Source: Excoecaria cochinchinensis (Eukaryota; Streptophyta; Magnoliopsida; Malpighiales; Euphorbiaceae). Taken from it: a stretch of 64,000 bases of DNA. A model generated the notes under the pieces. It saw nothing but the letters and a program-made list of their open reading frames with translations, was not told the origin of the DNA and did not search any database. Below are positions 48,939 to 59,974 of this stretch, one piece after another. Made by a program: the position numbers and the translations under genes. The stretch is taken from assembly GCA_947683425.1 (NCBI GenBank), contig CANTUQ010000073.1, positions 11,056,001-11,120,000 of the forward strand, given 5' to 3'. Every line of letters starts with the position of its first letter. Position 1 is the stretch's first letter.

Positions 48939-49132
48939 CATAAAATTAAATAATCACAAATCAATTAAATAATAACAATCAACATAAAATTAACACAAAT
49001 TAGACAATAATAATAATAATATCAATAATAATAATAATAATAATTATAATAATAATATTAAATAAATATAAATAATAACAATAATAAATAATAATAATAA
49101 ATCAGAATAATGAATAAATATAATAATAACAT

Positions 49133-49184
<52 letters not shown>

Positions 49185-49202
49185 CAGAAATTAAATAAAT
49201 AA

Positions 49203-49241
<39 letters not shown>

Positions 49242-50415
49242 TAATATTAATAAATCAGAAATTAAATAAATAAATAAATAAATATATATATATATATATA
49301 AATAAAATAATATAAAATATAAGGAAAATAGGGGCTTACCGTCGCCGGAGCAAGGGTGGCCGTCACCTCCACCACCGGAGTGTAGATCGTCGTCACAGGG
49401 TCTCACCGGCGGTGTCCACGCGCCGATCGGAGGTCCACCGTCGCCGGAAAACGCGCTGCAACGGTCCGGGTTCTTCTCCCTCACGCGCAGGCTGCCGGAG
49501 TCCGATGGGAAAACGGCGGCTACGACTGGGTGCGCCCGGATGTGGTGGTTCTTCCGGTGGGGCGCGTGCGGCGATCGGCGGCCGTGGCTGGCCGGCGGAG
49601 GCAACGCCTCCTCCTCTCCTTTTTTCTTCTTTTCTTCTTCTCTCCGGCGCTTCTGGTCTCCGTTGGCCTGGGTCTGCTGCTCCCTTTCCTCTGTTTTCTT
49701 TCTATTTCCTTTTCTTTTCCTTTATTTGGCCCTCAACTCTCTCACTCTTTTACTCTCTCCTTCCTTTCTACTTTCTTTTGCCCTCACTTTCTTTTCTTTT
49801 TCTTTGGTTTCTCGGTGGCCTGTGCTCAGCTCCCTCTTTCTTTTCTTTTCTTTCTCTTTTCTTTCTCTTTTCTTCTTGATCTGCCGAGCCCCCCTTGTTT
49901 TTCCTCATTCTTTTCTTTTTATACACCCTCAAATTAGGGTTAAGGGCACAATGGTCATTTCCTCAATTTTCATGCCTTCAAATAATTCCTCCCATTTTCA
50001 TATCTTAATTAATCTAACTTAATTAAAACTAATACACACACATACTAATTTAATTAAACATTACATATTAATTAAACATTACATATTAATTACATCTTTA
50101 TATAATTAAACATTACATACATTAATTAATCTACTTAATATATAATTTATCTAATTAATTAAACATTCTACATTTTAACTAATTAATTAACTAATTAATC
50201 TTTAATTTTACATGCATCTTAATTAATACAATAATATTAACTAATTAACTAACCAATAAATTAACTAATTAATTAACAAGCAACATTAACTAATTAATTT
50301 TACACATACACATATTTATATATTATCACATATATTATTTTTTTCGGAGGGAATTATCAAGGATCCAAAATTATCATTGACATTTTTATACTGAGCTCGG
50401 GACCCGGTGTCTACA
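48030..50415 (-). repeat. Solo LTR, Tat/Ogre-like family, reversed, in element 3
   Basis: The minus strand begins TGTAGACACCGGGTCCCGAG and ends GCGCGTCACA. Flanks GTTAT (48025-48029) and ATTAT (50416-50420) match at four of five. Contains U5-like subrepeats, dyads GGACATTGGTCC at 48609-48620 and 48679-48690, TTA-type arrays (48885-49255), a GC patch (about 49338-49610) and a pyrimidine-rich block (49615-49920). The long ORFs in the last two are composition artefacts. Confidence 0.92.
48885..49300 (-). repeat. (AAT)n microsatellites and a short (TA)n in the reversed solo LTR
   Basis: AAT runs at about 48900-48935, 49130-49183 and 49207-49240, with interrupted runs between, and ATAT at about 49283-49300. 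Confidence 0.9.
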
Positions 50416-50977
50416 ATTATGTTGTCGGTTTTTTATCGCACACCACACACGTCCATTGGGTTCCCCGTTAACCCATGGATCAAGCCCACTTAGGAAAGAG
50501 ACCACATGACCCGTGTATGGGAGTAATAAGGTTGGAAGGATCTATCTGTTTGCTTATGGTGGTGAATGTTGCATTGCATATTCATGCATTATGTGTTATT
50601 CATGCATATAAAAACATAAAAAAATAAAAAATAAAAAAATTAATTTCCTTCGTATGTGTGTACATTCTACTCTGTGCATATAATTTTCACATGTACATAT
50701 CATCTTGTGCATAAATTTTTCCCATGCATTGCATACATCATCCTAACCTCTTTGATTTTTTTCAGCTATTGTACACCATTCGTTGCATAGCACGATCATG
50801 CATAGCATGACATTTATACATCGTTCTAACTCCTTAATTTTTTAGCCATCGTAAATCATTCACCTAAGTGGTTTAGGGGTCCCAACGGTCGACTAATCAA
50901 GAATCCATTCTTTGAGTTATCAGAGAAATTAATAGATTGGGGTCACATTTTCTTCAGAATACTCAGCAGAAACAAGT
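50416..50977 (+). other. Leader of element 3
   Basis: Shared with 9345-9706 and 31380-31749 (for example AAGGTTGGAAGGATCTATCT). It contains two splice-acceptor-like places, TTTTTTTCAGCTATTG near 50758 and TTTTTTAGCCATCG near 50840. Confidence 0.65.
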
Positions 50978-52290
50978 ATGGCCAATTTACCAAGAGAATC
51001 TAATGCAACTCGTGCATTGATTGCTGAAGAAGTGGGTAAAAGGATGGAAGAGTTTGAGGCTCGAATGATGAAAATAATGGCGAACCTTACTGCTACTCTA
51101 GCACCGTTGGCTGGATAGCCACCTACTACTCTTGTTGGGGAGCAAGATGAACAAGAACCAATTAAAGACGATCCTCCAATAGTAGACCCACCAGCAATTG
51201 AACCTAGAGTGGCAGCGCTAGTAGAGCAAAGAGGAGCTCATAGATCTGAAGATGACTTACAGGAGGAAAAGCAAGAGGAGCCATTCATGATAAGAGGCAA
51301 GGCCCCCAGGATAGAGGAGATCATCTCGAAGAAAATGGAGGAGAGGTTCGAAGCTATGACCCGCTTGCTGGCAGTGGGAAGAGGCATGAGTCCTGAGGAC
51401 AAAGAGCTGGATGGCGAAGATTTAATCTCCCAGAACTTTAAGATGCCTAACATTCCTAAGTTTGATGGTACCTCAGACCCAACAGCACATGTAAAACAGT
51501 ACTCTTTAGTGATGAAGGGTATGACTCTGACCAGAAAGCAGAAAATGGAATATTTTTGCCTGAGCTTAACAGTGCTTGCAGTCAATTGGTACCATGCACT
51601 GGATAGGAGGTCCAAAGAGAATTGGGAGCTACTGACGGAGGAATTTCTCAAGCAAAATGATTGTAGTATGAGGATGGAGGTCACTCTGAAAGACCTAGAG
51701 CTGCTTAAACAAAAGTTGGGAGAATCTTTCCATGAGTACCTTACTAAATGGAGGAATCAAGTCATGAAAATAAAGAGAAAACCTATTACCCCAGATCAGA
51801 TCAAGTTATTTATCAGGGATGCTAGCCCGTATTTGAGAGAAGAGCTAAAGATGAAGGGACTCAAAGATTGGGAGTCACTTAACGATATAGCCATCAAAGC
51901 TGAGGCCGAGCATCAGGAGAAAATGGCTAAATCTGCAAACCAGGCCTTTGGCAAGAATGAAGGAAGCAGCAATGGTAACGGGGGTTAATGCTGGGATAGC
52001 AAAAGTCTCAGCCATAGGATCAACTTGGTACCACTTCACCATCTCAGGAAACCATTGTCTTGGCACTTCACCCGTCTCATCAAAGAAGGGAAGTTACAAC
52101 CGTTGCTAGCGGGGCCTACCCCAAGTCAAGGGTAGCCTAGACACAAAACATATTAGTATTGTGCATATCACCAGTACACGGGGCATAGAATAGACTAATG
52201 TCGTCCTCTAAGAGACCGCATTCAAGAATTGATGCCTAGGCCAAAGGAAGAAAGAAAGAATTAGAGTTGTTACAATGACATTCTTTTTAT
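50978..52290 (+). pseudogene. Gag of element 3
   Basis: The ATG at 50978 starts MANLPRESNATRALIAEEVG. A TAG near 51117 interrupts the linker; from 51209 to 51988 the frame is open for 259 codons. Core: MPNIPKFDGTSDPTAHVKQY, then VNWYHALDRRSKENWELLTE, then FHEYLTKWRNQVMKIKRKP, then REELKMKGLKDWESLND. The zinc-like motif YCAYHQYTGHRID, stop, CRPL keeps Cys, His, His and Cys, but a TAA lies before the last Cys. Stops also occur at 51986, 52130 and 52150. It would form the particle. Confidence 0.92.
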
Positions 52291-52560
52291 GATATAAAGT
52301 GTGTTTTTGAACTATGTTATCTAGTAATTTTAATAGTATGGGTTCTTCTTATGTATGCGTTGGTATATCTTATCGCATCATGCATGGTAATAATCATAAT
52401 CAAGGCATTGGTTCAATAAACATTTTTTTTAATTCAATCTCAAGGAAAAAACATCTTGGCTGCATCCAACCTAACTCTCGAAGTGAGATAAAATTTGAGA
52501 GAGAAAAAAAAAGAGAAAAGGCATTTTCCTGGACCTGGAATGACATGCTAAAAATTTACA
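52291..52560 (+). pseudogene. Remnant of linker and RT start of element 3
   Basis: Matches element 1 in the linker (near 12640-12780) and at the RT start: AFSWTWNDM (about 52519-52545) corresponds to VFAWTYEDM. The match ends soon after; RT core, RNase H and integrase are missing. Confidence 0.7.
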
Positions 52561-52764
52561 AGGGCATTGCTATGACAACCTGCTTCAATTTTCCAACCCA
52601 ACAGCAATCGAAGTTTCAAAAGCCATTCATTTGCTTCCTAGGCATCTAGGATGCATACAATGCAACCAAACGAAACCAAGTTCTAATCACTAAGGGGCTG
52701 CCTCAAAAGCTGGAGTATCAAATTTAAGACGAACGAAGCTTTGGGCCTACACAGAAAAAGAAAC

Positions 52765-52795
<31 letters not shown>

Positions 52796-53885
52796 CAAAA
52801 GGAAAAAAGGAGAAGAAAAAAGCCCACAGTTTTGGCCTAAACTATCTGAGGACAACCTGCAACCCAATCTCAAACATTGAAAGCTACCTCAAAAATTGAG
52901 TAGCAAAATCAAAAAAAAAAAAGCAAAATACGAGCTTTCACAGTCAAGTTCTAAAAGGAGAGATCGTTGACTCAGCTAGTTTGCATAAAAGTCGAGATTA
53001 AGCCTTTTGTGTTGAAGAGGCATTGTCAGAAGAAGCGGTTATCTCAGCTAACAATGATGAAAGTGAATTCAAAGGAACCAGTAGATGCCGAAAGACTAAA
53101 AAAGATTCCATGTAGAGGGAGAGAATAAATGCCTCGCAGGTCGAAAATCGAAAAAATATGACCTTGCTAAAATTGGGCACTCCACTAGGGCAAAAACCCG
53201 AAAAATGCGCCCTAGGCAAAAATTAGGTGCTAAGAGAAAATATTCAATTAAGAAAACCTAAGAGGGCTGATTGATAATAGGAGTTGAATGCGCCCAAGGT
53301 GTTACTCCCTGAGATTTAATAAAACCTGTGTTTTTGCATTATATGTCTAGTCATGATTATTATTATTGCTATATGGTGCATATAAATAGAAACACATGCA
53401 TAAGCTTGGCAAAAACATGTGATTGAATGGTTAAGAGAAACCTGGGGGAATGCATAGTGACATATGCTGGAGTAAGTCTCAAGGCAGTGATAACGACACT
53501 TCATGTGACAAATCCTACTCTTCTAAAAAAAATTAAAAAAAAACGTTAGAGATGAAAACCGTAACTGGCTCTCTAAGCAAAAGTTAAGCCAAAGGGCACT
53601 GTGAAAACCAACCTAAAAACAGGCAGTCTGCCCTACAAAACAAAATAAAATAAATAAAAGCCGCTGGAGTGGGTTGGGTCCATTTCAAACAAAATTTAGG
53701 CACAGAGTTATGTGAAAATCCCCAAAATGACGCATTTCCCACAAAAAAAAGCTAGTGTAAAAATTCACAAGAGACACACTACCTTTAATAAATGACTTTC
53801 AATACTCGAAGCGATAAGGCAGTTCGAATAACCTCCTTTCAAGCAAATAGTGCATAATGCAGGACATGGGTTAGAATCCTGGGGG
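52561..53885 (+). other. 3' untranslated region of element 3, left part
   Basis: Non-coding. An AAAAG-rich tract at 52750-52830, GATAATAGGAGTTGAATGC near 53270, and the hairpin cluster at 53546-53780. Sequence matches element 1 up to about 53880 (GGACATGGGTTAGAATCCTG) and then changes at the Athila-like element. Confidence 0.7.
53546..53780 (+). other. Conserved hairpin cluster in element 3 3' region
   Basis: TTAGAGA/TCTCTAA (53546-53552, 53570-53576), AGGGCA/TGCCCT (53593-53598, 53629-53634), ATGTG/CGCAT (53710-53714, 53731-53735) and AGTGT/ACACT (53754-53758, 53776-53780). Confidence 0.6.
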
Positions 53886-53891
53886 CAAAAT

Positions 53892-55346
53892 ATTGTACAG
53901 CTTGATAGGAGCTTAATTGAGATATAATTTAGTATATGTTTTGTATGAGTTTATGAAATTAATTATGCAATTGTGTGTATATTTGATGTCAAATGTGTTA
54001 GTATATGTGTATATGTGTTAGTTTGTGTGTTTGTAGGTTTATTTAAGTATAAAAGTGTGAATATAAGCATAATCTATGAAGGAAGGGTTTTACTGGAGAA
54101 GTGGAGCACGACTAGAATAGAATGGAGAAGAAGACAGGAGGAGCACGACTCGGATTGGAAAGCATGAGTCATGCTGGCGCAGAGACAGAAGAGAAAAGAG
54201 AAGAAGAGAGAAGAAGAGAAGAAGAAGAGGGAGGCTGAGACGTGCTGCATGAGCACGACTAGGAGCAGAGAGCACAAGTTGTGCTCCTGCAAAGAGAAAA
54301 CCAAGAGGAAAGGGAGAAAAGGAAAAGGAGAATGGCATTCCGTGTTCTGTCGCGAGCGCTACAGAGACGACCGTTGGAGCAATTTTCAACCAAAAGTCAC
54401 TTGAAAAGTCATTTCTTTTCACCAACAATTATAACCATTTTCAAGGGACATCTCCAAAGGACACAATCTTCAGATCTTTATAAAAATTAGTTTTTCAGTA
54501 GTTAGAGTGGAATTTTTTATTAAGTAATTTCTATAGTTTTGAAGAACAATTTTCTTTTCCTTAGTTAAATTTCTTAAGTTAGAATTTATGTTTTGAGAAG
54601 AAGACTTTTGCAAGGAAGAAGACTAAATTTGGTGAAATGAAAAAGGGTTGAGAGATTCCCTTCTTCTATTTCTTATCTTTCTCTTCTTCTTTGTAATTAT
54701 TATATGATACATTTAAGAACTTGAATATTTTAATCCTAAGTTTTATTATTCATATCATTTGGTAATCTTGCATGTAGAATTTTCTATTAGTAATTTATGC
54801 ATGATTATTACAAGTTGAGTTTAGTCGAGAGATAAATTCATTCTTGAATCTAATAGATATTCATCATTTAATCATTAATTGAGAGATCGTAATGTTTAAT
54901 TGGTTGCTATAGGTTGTTTTCTATTCTTGAACTATGCATTTATAACACTCTAAGTCTTAGATGAAAATTGGGATTTAGAATTACATATGCATGTTTTAGG
55001 TAATCCTATTTATATCGAGAGAGTAAGTAGGAAATTTATTCAACTTGGCTTGCATGACAAGAATACAATATTAATAAAGAATAATCAATTCAAGTTCCAT
55101 TTTTATACTTCTCATCATTTATCCGTTTGTCTTCTTTGATTAACATAAAATAGGTTTAATTAGTTTATTTAATAGAGTAGTTTAGATTTAATTAACAAAT
55201 TAATTACCATTGTAAACAAAATTAAAATCAAGTAGTAATAGTGAGTAAAAACTATATTCCTCGTGGGATCGACAACCTTTTGTACTATTTCGGTACACAG
55301 TATGCTTGCGGAAATTAGTATTTATAAAATATGCTAACAAGTTTTT
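53892..55346 (+). repeat. Probable 5' LTR of the Athila-like element
   Basis: Starts about TGTACAGCTTGATAGG and ends about TATGCTAACA, just before the primer site. It has a block of AGCACGA-type palindromes at 54103-54285. The boundaries are inferred from the primer site and TG..CA ends; no second copy was found. Confidence 0.5.
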
Positions 55347-55348
55347 GG

Positions 55349-55369
55349 CGCCGTTGCCGGGGAAATAAA
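55349..55369 (+). other. Primer binding site of the Athila-like element
   Basis: TTGGCGCCGTTGCCGGGGAA, the site known from Athila elements and complementary to an Asp tRNA type. Confidence 0.9.
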
Positions 55370-55546
55370 TGATTTTTGCCATTATGAATTTTGATTTATG
55401 ATTTTGGATTATAATATTTTCTTTTGCTTTAGTTTGTTCGTGTGTTTAGTTTGACTTTGTGTTTGATTTTGGTTTTTATAGGATTTGAAAGTTCATGCCT
55501 AGTACAAGAAGTTCACAAGAAGAACTTGAACCGTTGAATCCTGAAA

Positions 55547-56870
55547 TTGAACGATTTTTGTCAAGTAACCGAAAACCCAACAAAAAAAAAGAACAAGAAT
55601 AAGAGACCAATTATCATGGCTGAAGAGAATCCACCAAGACTAATGGACTTTGCCACCCCAGCATTGAGTGGTGCTCAACAAGGAGTGGTAAGACCAACGG
55701 TAAATGCTAACCAATTTGAGATTAAGCCTTCACTTTTACAAATGATTCAAAATAGTATTCAGTTTTACGGTTTGGCAAATTAGGATCCGAATGATCATTT
55801 GGCAAATTTCCTTGAAATTTGTGATACTTTTAAAATCAATGGTGTTTCAGTGGATGCAATTAAGCTTAGGCTCTTTCCTTTCACTTTGAAAAATAAGGCC
55901 GAAGCTTGGTTGAATTCACTCACAAGGGGGTCTATAACCACTTGGGACCAATTGGCTCAAGCTTTTCTATCAAAATATTTTCCCTTAGCCAAAACAGCCA
56001 AGATTATAAAAGATATCACAACCTTTGTTCAAAATGACAATGAATCTTTATATGAGGCTTGGGAAAGGTTTAAAGAGTTTCAAAGGATGTGTCCACACCA
56101 TAACCTTCCAAGGGAGCTTTTGATGCAAACTTTTTACAATGGTGTAAATCCAACTACAAGAGGTACTATAGATGTTGTAGCTGGTGGTTCTTTGATAAGG
56201 AAAACAACTGAAGCTACTTTTGAGCATTTGTAAGAAATGGCAATGAATAATTGCATGTGGCCAACTGATAGAGTAAAGGAATCTAATTCTCATCCTAGGG
56301 GAATGCATTCAGTTGATTCCATGGTAGCTTTGCAAGCCCAAATTAAGCCATTGACTAAAAAAGTTAACAGTCTAAGTATGGGAGGTAATGTATCAAATGC
56401 ATGTAATATTTGTGGTCAACAAGGGCATGTTAGTGGCAATTGCAATTTAGGAATGGTTAGCAAGGAAGAACAAGTTAATTTTATTCAAGGTCAAGGACGT
56501 GGGAATCCTTACTCTAATACTTATAATCCTAGTTAGAGAAACCATCCAAATTTGTCATGGGGCAATAATAATAATAATAACCAAAATAGGGGAGTAGGAT
56601 ACCAACAACCACAAGATAGGTTTGGTGCTTTTGAAGGGAAGATTGATAAGTTTATTGAAGAAATAAATTATAAGATGAATTCTCAAGATGAAAGTCAAAA
56701 GAAACTTGAGGTAAAAATTGACCAAATCACTAAAAATCATGCTGCCTCTATTCATAATCTTGAAGTTCAATTAGGCCAACTTGCTAGTTTCTTACCTTCT
56801 AGAAATCTAGGATGTCTTCCAAGTCATACTGAGGAAAATCCTAGAGATCATATCAAGCCATAATATGTCT
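55547..56870 (+). pseudogene. Athila-type gag
   Basis: This is a Retrotrans_gag capsid of the Athila group. MAEENPPRLMDFATPALSG starts at 55618. Core: IKPSLLQMIQN, then DPNDHLANFLEICDTFKING, then KLRLFPFTLKNKAEAWLNSL, then TTWDQLAQAFLSKYFP, then LYEAWERFKEFQRMCPHHNL, then QTFYNGVNPTTRGTIDVVAG. The zinc knuckle CNICGQQGHVSGNC (CX2CX4HX4C) is intact near 56405. A coiled-coil-like end includes LEVQLGQLASFL. Stops at about 55783, 56231 and 56535 lie in one frame with few shifts, so it is fairly well preserved. It forms the particle. Confidence 0.93.
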
Positions 56871-57091
56871 AGTCTCTTATTTAGGTTACTTAGCTATATT
56901 TTCTTTCTACATATTTTTTTTAGATTAGATTATGTAAATTTATTAATTACTTTTTGTATTTTGAATTTACATGTTATTAACACAGTGTTTTTTTATTTTA
57001 CAGGTAATTTAGTAAGAATAGGAGTTTGTTTAATTTAGTGTATTAATTGAAAAAAAATAATAATAAAATAAAATAAAATTTCAAGATGGCA
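56871..57091 (+). other. Gap where pol is missing in the Athila-like element
   Basis: AT-rich, no ORF. In Athila elements protease and RT would begin here. Nothing of them was recognised. Confidence 0.6.
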
Positions 57092-57400
57092 TCTCTGTCG
57101 CGGGCGTGGCATCCTCGCGATCGCGACAGAGAGCAAATGCAGGTGTACGTGAGCAAAGCATCCGAGACATGCTTGTGAAGCATGAGTGGGACGCCAGAAC
57201 ACGAGTCGTGCTCTATCGTTCGACTCGTGTTCCGGGCAGGCGAGGAAGCCTCTGTCACGAGCGCAGCAGCCTCGCGATCGCGACAGAGGGAGATATTCGA
57301 AAATGCCCCAGCTTCATCTGACTCGTGCTGGAGAGCACGAGTTCCACAGGTAAAATGCATCAGCACGAGTCGTGCTGTGTTGACCGACTCGTGCTGGGTG
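57092..57400 (+). other. GC-rich hairpin cluster in the Athila-like element
   Basis: Perfect or near-perfect inverted pairs: CTCTGTCGCG/CGCGACAGAG (57093-57102, 57122-57131), GAACACGAGTCG/CGACTCGTGTTC (57197-57208, 57221-57232), CTCTGTCACG/CGCGACAGAG with one mismatch (57250-57259, 57279-57288), ACTCGTGCT/AGCACGAGT with loop GGAG (57321-57342), CAGCACGAGTCG/CGACTCGTGCTG (57361-57372, 57385-57396). ORFs here on both strands are incidental. Confidence 0.75.
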
Positions 57401-58022
57401 CTCATTATTCCATCGAGTCACATTTCGGGTCTGTAAACATCGCTGTAAGTTTTCTTTTCTTCAAATGTTTTATTTTCTTTTATTTTTCTTTTAATCTGGT
57501 CTTACTGTTTTATTACCATATTTCTTAAGTTAAAATTAACTTAAGTAGACTAACCCTAACCCTAAAACACATTAATTAGAAGTCCAAATGGGGGTAGTCT
57601 ATTCAAAACCCTAAAATCATGATTTTTCACTTTGTGCCCCTTTATTTTTCACTTTACATTTGATATTTTGCCTTTTAGTTTTAACGAAACGTTTCCTCTG
57701 TGCATCTTATTTTTATACTTTCCCTCTTATTTTTATTTCCCTCTTCTTTTTATTTTTTCCTTTAGTCTTTGCCCTCATCGTGTTCTACTCCACGAGTCGC
57801 GTCCCTTCACCTTCCTTCTTCGTTCTTCTTTCTTCTTTCTCTTTTCTTCGTGCTTCATTTTTCTTGCTTCGTTCTTTGTTCATTCTTTCTTTATTTTTTC
57901 TTTAACGCAATATACTCTGTTTACTTAGTTTCTTTCTCTTCATCACAGCAATCTATTTCTTCTTTATTTTAGGGTTTACGTGTTTTAAATCTTTTCAAAT
58001 TCTGTCTCTTAACAACCTAACC
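57401..58022 (+). other. Leader before the ATHILA ORF1/env-like ORF
   Basis: Pyrimidine-rich (TTTCTT runs) and AT-rich. It contains CTAACCCTAACCCTAAAACA at about 57550, a short telomere-like motif. No convincing gene; small Phe/Ser-rich ORFs reflect composition. Confidence 0.5.
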
Positions 58023-59133
58023 ATGGTCAGAACCAAAAATCCCTCAACCTCACACACTAAAGAATTCCATCAGGCGACTGTTGAGGGGGACATTTCTTCT
58101 ACTTTTGGAGCTGCATTTCCCATCTTCTCCATGGATGAGGTGGGCAGATTCACTGCTTTACGTGGTAGGCCGGTTTTGCAATGTAAGTTTTTTCCAACTG
58201 ATCTTCTAGAACAGGTAGGCATGTCGAACATTGTTAATGCAATGTTAGCCAACTGTGGTTTATTTAGATTTGTAAACATGCAAGATTTCGTTTATCCCAA
58301 CTTAATGTTAGAGTTTTACACTACCTTGAATAGAAATGAGGAGAATGAAAACTTATTGGATTTCAAACTTGATGGTAAACCTCATATTTTTACATACTTT
58401 ATGATGCATAGAATCTTTGGCTTTTCCCAAAATGGACTCACTGAACCACCTAGGTCTTTTAAGCCAAATGAATTTTGGACATTTCTAACTGATTTGACCA
58501 CACCATTTAAGAATAAAGACGCTAAGTCTATGTACATCAAGGATTTGAAGTATTGGATTTTGCAGAAGATTTTGGCTTCATTAATTTTTACCAGGGCTGA
58601 ATTTAATAGAGTTTCTGTGAATGAATTGTTCTTAATGTGGTGTGTGCACAAGGGGAAGCCTATTTGTTGGTCGTATTGGATTTTTACTCAATTGTTACAA
58701 TGTGTTCATAAGCCTGATTCACCTCTCACACATGGGCACATTATAACTGCTCTTGCAAGGCGTTTAGATATTAATTTTCATTTATATGCTCATGATCATC
58801 CTTGTGTATATTTTACTAAACAATTATTTATGCGTGGAGAAGTTGTCAATAATGAATTTCAGAAAATTCCACCACGTTCGAGGTCTTATTGGAGGGATAT
58901 TGCTGGTCCCTCTAGAGAGTGAGGAGGAGCCAAGTGGAGATGCAGCAGCACCTGATGTTGGGTCCTCTAGCCCCCATGTTACTGCTATGTTTGAGCAACT
59001 TCTTCATAATCAGAATCGCATGCAAGATCAGCTCTCAGCCATGGCTAGAAGGCAAAGGCGGTTGGAGTACAAGGTTGATAATTTCATCACGCAAGTTGGA
59101 TTCGTGGTTCCCTCTCCTCCACCTTCACCATGA
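58023..59133 (+). pseudogene. ATHILA ORF1/env-like protein
   Basis: An open frame of 299 codons from MVRTKNPSTSHTKEF to 58922. MVRTKNPS and FTALRGRPVLQCKFF are typical of the ATHILA ORF-1 family (PF03078), which lies downstream of pol and has been called env-like. The role is unproven; membrane segments were not evident. A frameshift near 58900 moves the end to another frame (58905-59133). That end has an acidic SEEEPSGD stretch, a coiled-coil-like MFEQLLHNQNRMQDQLSAMA and the end VPSPPPSP. Only one break over 370 codons makes this the best-preserved ORF in the window. Confidence 0.8.
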
Positions 59134-59600
59134 TAGGGGAGTTTTTCTTACTTTAGTTTATTTTATTTTGCTTTGCTTATTTGTTTCATTCCTCCACATT
59201 GAGGACAATGTTGGTTCAAGTGTGGGGGAGTGATTGAGATTGCTTGATTTTATAAACTTTATGTGATTATGTATATGTTGTTTATATGTTAATTGCATGC
59301 TTGTTATGTGTATCTATGTTTCAATTAGGTTCTTAGTAAGCTTTATTATAAAGTAGTGTTCTTTTGGTATATTATATAGGTTGTTAAGTCAATTATTTTT
59401 TATGCTCATTTTTATCAGTTTTTCAAGGGTTTAGAGTAGGTGTTTTAAGTTTTTCCAGTTATTTTCTTTTACTTCTTTCAACATTTTAGATTATTTAGTC
59501 TTTTTACTAACCATGTTTTTAAAGTTAGAATTTGCTCATTTAGTAAAAAATTTTAACTTTTTAGTTGCCTAAGGAAGCTATAGCCATAATACTTACCCTA
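59134..59600 (+). other. 3' region of the Athila-like element
   Basis: Holds CACATTGAGGACAATGTTGG (about 59197) and GTGTGGGGGAG (59221), common near the 3' end of plant gypsy elements. The following AT-rich part shows no clear LTR. Confidence 0.55.
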
Positions 59601-59974
59601 TGTCTTTTCAATAATGGATGAGGATTTAGAAAAAATAAAAGAAAATGATATTCACAATTCACAATAATAGATGAGGATTTAGAAATAACTAGGTGCAATC
59701 CAAGAGGATGATATTCACAATTCAAATAAAAAACTATTCTCCAGGGAGCAGCCAGCTCTTTAGGGGGCATCAATCCAACATCAAACAACAAAAATTTGAA
59801 ACGCCAATAAGACGGCACCAATCGATCACCAAGAGAGTGGCTAATCAAAGATCCGCCGCAGCTCCATGAACGCAGCTGGAAGGTGGTAGCCTCAGGTATG
59901 CCCTCCTTTCTTTTTCTCTGTGTTTTGGCTCACCTAGGCACCTATACACAAGTTTTTCCAAAACTGGGGGCAAC
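59601..59974 (+). other. End of element 3 3' region
   Basis: An imperfect direct repeat with ATGAGGATTTAGAAA and GATGATATTCACAATTCA (59610-59720). Then ACTATTCTCCAGGGAGCAGC, shared with element 1 at 20391, and the polypurine tract AAAACTGGGGGCAAC before the LTR. Confidence 0.7.

Larger units (their letters stand above)
53890..59600 (+). mobile_element. Athila-like gypsy element, pol-less, borders uncertain
   Basis: Contains a long 5' region (likely LTR, about 53892 to about 55346), an Asp-tRNA-type primer site, an Athila-type gag (about 55618-56863), a GC-rich hairpin cluster (57092-57400) and an ATHILA ORF1/env-like ORF (58023-59133). The ORF is followed by CACATTGAGGACAATGTTGG and GTGTGGGGGAGTGATTG. 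Protease, RT, RNase H and integrase are absent. Element 3 sequence resumes by about 59740. I could not pair a 3' LTR with the 5' one nor see a target duplication, so the right end may be truncated. Confidence 0.78.

Noticed and set aside
49191..50022. Several overlapping ORFs of 135-160 codons with Phe/Leu/Ser-rich ends
   Set aside because: They lie inside a reversed solo LTR, over its GC patch and pyrimidine-rich block; no family similarity was recognised.
57043..57436. ORFs on both strands in the Athila hairpin cluster
   Set aside because: They come from the GC-rich palindromes; no start context or similarity.
57548..57572. Telomere-like CCCTAA repeats
   Set aside because: Only two to three units within an element leader; not a telomeric array.
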